From Streptomyces sp. GS7 (GTDB lineage Bacteria; Actinomycetota; Actinomycetes; Streptomycetales; Streptomycetaceae), in assembly GCF_009834125.1 (NCBI RefSeq), contig NZ_CP047146.1:3403501-3467500 (forward strand): a DNA stretch of 64,000 nucleotides, given 5' to 3'. A program made the translations under genes and the position numbers. Within the stretch, counting starts at the first letter, position 1. Every line of letters begins with the position of its first letter. Below are positions 61,361 through 64,000 of the stretch, in pieces. Below the pieces are notes generated by a model that ran no database searches, was not told the DNA's origin, and saw only the letters and a list, made by a program, of their open reading frames with translations.

Positions 61361-62827
61361 ATGGCGCGGCTCCCCTCGCCCCCGCTGACCCGTCGCCACG
61401 CCGCGACCGCGCCGCTGTCCCGCGCGCAGGAGCGGCTGTGGTTCATCGACGCCGCGGCGCCCGGATCGGCCGCCTACAACGTCCCGCTCCTCACCCGCTG
61501 GTACGAGCCGCTCGACCCCCGCGCGCTGGCGTCGGCGCTGGCCGCCGTCGTCGAGCGCCACGAGATCCTGCGCACCACCTATGGACTGCGCGACGGCCGC
61601 CCCGTCCAGCACGTCGGCGCGCCGGGTCCGGTACCCCTGGAGGTGACGGCCCGGCCGCCGGAAGGGGACGAGGAGCTGGCCCGGCACGCCCGTGCGCCGT
61701 TCGACCTGGCGGCGGGGCCGCCGCTGCGCTGCGCCGTGTGGCAGGGCGGCCCGGACGGCGATCTGATGCTGCTGGTGGTGCACCACATCGCGGTGGACGG
61801 CTGGTCGCTCGGCGCGCTGTACGAGGACCTGGCCGCGGCGTACGGCCAGGCGCTCGGCGGCGGCGTCCCGCGGCTGCCCGAACTGCCGCTCCAGTACACC
61901 GACTTCGCCGAGTGGGACCGGGAGGTCTCGGCCCCGTCGGCGACGGCCGAGCGGGTCGGCGCCCGGCTCGCGCAGCTGCGGGGTGCCTCCGGCGACCTGG
62001 CGCTGGGCAGCTGCCCGCCCCGCCCCCAGGTCCCGGAGGGGGACCGCCGGGGAGCCCAGCACCTCTTCACCGTGCCCGGCGAACTGTCCACCGCGGCCGA
62101 GGAGTTGGCGGCGGAGCTGCGGGCCACCCCGTTCGTCGTCCTCTTCGCCGCCTTCCAGGCCGTGGTGCAGCGCTGGACCGGCCGGGAGGAGTTCCTGCTC
62201 GGGACCGTCGCCGCCAACCGTGCGCACCCGGCCGTCGAAGGGCTGATCGGGTTCTTCGTGAACACCGTGCCGCTGGTCTGCCGGCCCGAGCCGGACCGGC
62301 CGTTCGCGCGGCTGTGCACCGAGGTGCGCGGCGAGGCGTTCCGGTCGCTGTCCCATCAGCGGCTGCCGTACGAGCAGTTGGCGGCCGCGGCGGGCGCGGA
62401 CCGCTTCCGTGAACCGGGCCCGCTGGTCAGCGTCGGCTTCGTCCTCCAGAACGCGCCCGCGCCGCGGCTCGGCGACCGGCCCCGGTTCGGCCCGCCCCGA
62501 CTGCTGCCGACCGGCACCACCAAGCTCGATGTCACGCTCACGCTGGAGTACGGCGACGACGGGCTGCTCGGCACCGTCGAGTACGACCTCGACCGTTACG
62601 GCGAGTCCACCGCCCGGCAGCTCGCCGGGAACTTCACCACGCTGCTCGCGGCGGCGGTCGCCGCTCCGGGTACCGCGCTGCGCGCGCTGCCCCTCACCGA
62701 GCGGACCGCCGGCCGGCCGCCGGTGACCGTACTCGACGGCGGGCGGCGGGACCTGGCCGCGCACTACCGGCAGCGGATCGGCGCCGTGACCGGCGGCCGG
62801 GACGTCTCACGAGAGGGAGAGGCATGA
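61361..62827 (+). CDS. Nonribosomal peptide synthetase, stand-alone condensation domain
   Basis: A 488-aa condensation domain on its own polypeptide. C1-like PLSRAQERLWFIDAAAPGSA, C3 catalytic HHIAVDGWSLG (HHxxxDG at residues 141-147), YTDFAEWDRE, IGFFVNTVPLV and SHQRLPYEQL are visible, the pattern of an L-type peptide-bond-forming domain. No carrier or adenylation part is fused. GAAAGGGG lies before the ATG. Its stop overlaps the next NRPS gene (ATGA), so they are coupled. It should join the residue on the A-PCP protein to that of the next module. Confidence 0.92.
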   Translation: MARLPSPPLTRRHAATAPLSRAQERLWFIDAAAPGSAAYNVPLLTRWYEPLDPRALASALAAVVERHEILRTTYGLRDGRPVQHVGAPGPVPLEVTARPPEGDEELARHARAPFDLAAGPPLRCAVWQGGPDGDLMLLVVHHIAVDGWSLGALYEDLAAAYGQALGGGVPRLPELPLQYTDFAEWDREVSAPSATAERVGARLAQLRGASGDLALGSCPPRPQVPEGDRRGAQHLFTVPGELSTAAEELAAELRATPFVVLFAAFQAVVQRWTGREEFLLGTVAANRAHPAVEGLIGFFVNTVPLVCRPEPDRPFARLCTEVRGEAFRSLSHQRLPYEQLAAAAGADRFREPGPLVSVGFVLQNAPAPRLGDRPRFGPPRLLPTGTTKLDVTLTLEYGDDGLLGTVEYDLDRYGESTARQLAGNFTTLLAAAVAAPGTALRALPLTERTAGRPPVTVLDGGRRDLAAHYRQRIGAVTGGRDVSREGEA

Positions 62828-64000
62828 GGAGTACACCGGCCGTGAACGGTCCGGGCGCAACCGCGGTGGAGCTGCTGGAGCTGCGGTTCGCCGCCGAGGA
62901 GGCCGCCGACGGCGGTACCCGCACCGCGGTGCGCTGCGCCGGGGCCGACCTGAGCTGGCGGCAGCTGGACGACTGGTCGCGCCGGGTGGCCCGGCACCTG
63001 GTGGCGCACGGTGCGGGGCCCGGCGCCTTCGTGCCGGTGCTCGCCGCCCGCGGCGGGGCCCTGGTGGCGGGCTGGCTGGGCGTACTGCGCGCCGGAGCCG
63101 CGTTCGTACCGCTGGCGATGGACACCCCGCCGGCCCGCATCCGCTACGTCCTGGAGGAGACCGGGGCCGCCTCGGTGCTGGTGGACGAGGCGGGCGCGGA
63201 GCTGCTTCGCGGGCTGGACACCGCGGCAAAGCCGGTCGCGCTGGAGGAGATCCGGGCGCTGCGGCAGGCTCCGGCCTCCGGGGCCGCGATGGAGCCCCTC
63301 GACGCCGGGCGCCCCGGTCTGGAGGACCCGGCCGTGGTGATCTACACCTCCGGAACCACCGGGCGCCCCAAGGGCGTCCTGGTCCCGCACCGCGGTCTGC
63401 TCAACACCGCCCTGTGGTGGGCCGACGACTGCGCGCTGGACACCGCCGACCGGCTGCTGGTGACCGCGGGCACCGCCTTCGACCCCGCCGCCTTCAACGT
63501 CGTCCAAGGGCTGCTCGCCGGGGCCCGGATCGTCCTCGCCGACGATGTCGAACGCCGCGATCCGGCCGCGCTGCTGCGGCTGATCCACGGCCCGGAGGGC
63601 GCCACGGTGGCCGGTTCGGTCACCCCCAGCCTGCTGCACGCGATGCTCGAAGCGGCTGACGCGGCCGATGCCGACAGGGCGGGCCCGGGTGCCCCGTCCT
63701 CGCTGCGGGTCGTCTACTCCGGCGGCGAGGCGCTGCCGCGGTCCCTGGCCACCGCCTGCACCCGCCGGTGGGGCGCCGAGGTGCGCAACGTCTACGGCCC
63801 CGCCGAGGCGTCCTGCAACAGCACCCGCGCGGTGGCCGACCCCGGCGACGACCGTGCCCCGGCCATCGGCCGGCCGCTCCCCAACACCCGTGCCTACGTG
63901 CTGGGTCCGCACGGCGAGGAACTGCCCGCCGCGGTGCCCGGTGAGCTGTACGTCGCGGGCACCGGGGTGGCGCTCGGCTACCTCGGGCAGCCGGAGCGCA
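62824..64000 (+). CDS. Nonribosomal peptide synthetase with N-terminal adenylation domain (cut by window end)
   Basis: The first 392 residues are visible, with no stop before the edge. It opens directly with an adenylation domain: LSWRQLDDWSRRVARHLVAH, A3 IYTSGTTGRPKGVLVPHRG, A4 FDPAAFNVVQGL, A5 NVYGPAEASCNS, then ELYVAGTGVALGYLGQPER. Specificity residues read by eye are about D-P-F-S-Y-G-V-C-N, an unfamiliar set with Pro at the second place. With the preceding C domain on another polypeptide, this completes a split C / A... extension module. Carrier and later domains must lie to the right. Confidence 0.92.
   Translation, partial: MRSTPAVNGPGATAVELLELRFAAEEAADGGTRTAVRCAGADLSWRQLDDWSRRVARHLVAHGAGPGAFVPVLAARGGALVAGWLGVLRAGAAFVPLAMDTPPARIRYVLEETGAASVLVDEAGAELLRGLDTAAKPVALEEIRALRQAPASGAAMEPLDAGRPGLEDPAVVIYTSGTTGRPKGVLVPHRGLLNTALWWADDCALDTADRLLVTAGTAFDPAAFNVVQGLLAGARIVLADDVERRDPAALLRLIHGPEGATVAGSVTPSLLHAMLEAADAADADRAGPGAPSSLRVVYSGGEALPRSLATACTRRWGAEVRNVYGPAEASCNSTRAVADPGDDRAPAIGRPLPNTRAYVLGPHGEELPAAVPGELYVAGTGVALGYLGQPER

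Overview
The window looks like chromosomal DNA of a Streptomyces or a very close actinomycete. It is about 73% GC with near-saturated G/C at third codon positions, frequent GTG starts, ATGA/GTGA stop-start overlaps, and typical Streptomyces families (DUF5685, ECF sigma/anti-sigma pairs, SEDS protein, many TetR regulators, P450s, NRPS). No rRNA, tRNA, CRISPR array, transposase or phage gene was seen.

Layout. 0.1-4.4 kb: threonine catabolism (tdh, kbl), a LysR regulator and a PHP-domain protein. 4.4-12.0 kb: a compact secretion locus with a small Cys-free double-glycine-leader peptide, an HlyD-like adaptor, a C39-peptidase ABC transporter, a second NHLM-type ABC protein and a cyclic-nucleotide-binding-domain protein. 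No peptide-modifying enzyme is present. 12.1-12.6 kb: two truncated pseudogenes meeting tail to tail. 12.9-18.6 kb: a probable copper island (Met-rich membrane proteins, copper P-type ATPase, PCuAC-like chaperone, ECF sigma, soluble zinc-finger anti-sigma). 18.9-22.4 kb: MarR, a decayed hydrolase, ferredoxin and P450 divergent from TetR around a perfect palindrome.

22.6-34.3 kb: a His/Asp/Arg-rich secreted protein, a flotillin with an NfeD-like OB protein, two unknown proteins, folD behind a ZTP riboswitch, a DUF5685 protein with an extreme Cys-rich tail, a second P450, a 17-bp tandem repeat array, a cupin opposite a GlxA-type regulator, and an epoxide-hydrolase-like protein. 34.5-43.6 kb: alcohol dehydrogenase, glutamate decarboxylase, a DUF4389 membrane protein, a self-regulated TetR operon with twin operators, GNAT, and an FAD monooxygenase divergent from TetR. 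43.6-57.8 kb: an acid phosphatase remnant, SEDS protein, methyltransferase, amino-acid permease, a hydrolase/HTH pair with clustered operator half-sites, DinB, C39-like peptidase, metal-dependent hydrolase, SixA, PIG-L deacetylase, an ECF sigma/membrane protein pair and a sodium:solute symporter.

58.0-64.0 kb: a short-chain dehydrogenase followed by the start of a nonribosomal peptide cluster with split modules (A-PCP, stand-alone C, A...), running off the right edge.

The strongest candidates for undescribed biology are the exporter locus with an apparently unmodified peptide at 5.0-12.0 kb, the split NRPS with its upstream dehydrogenase, and the Cys-rich DUF5685 protein. Functional names come from recognised motifs read by eye; no database search was run.
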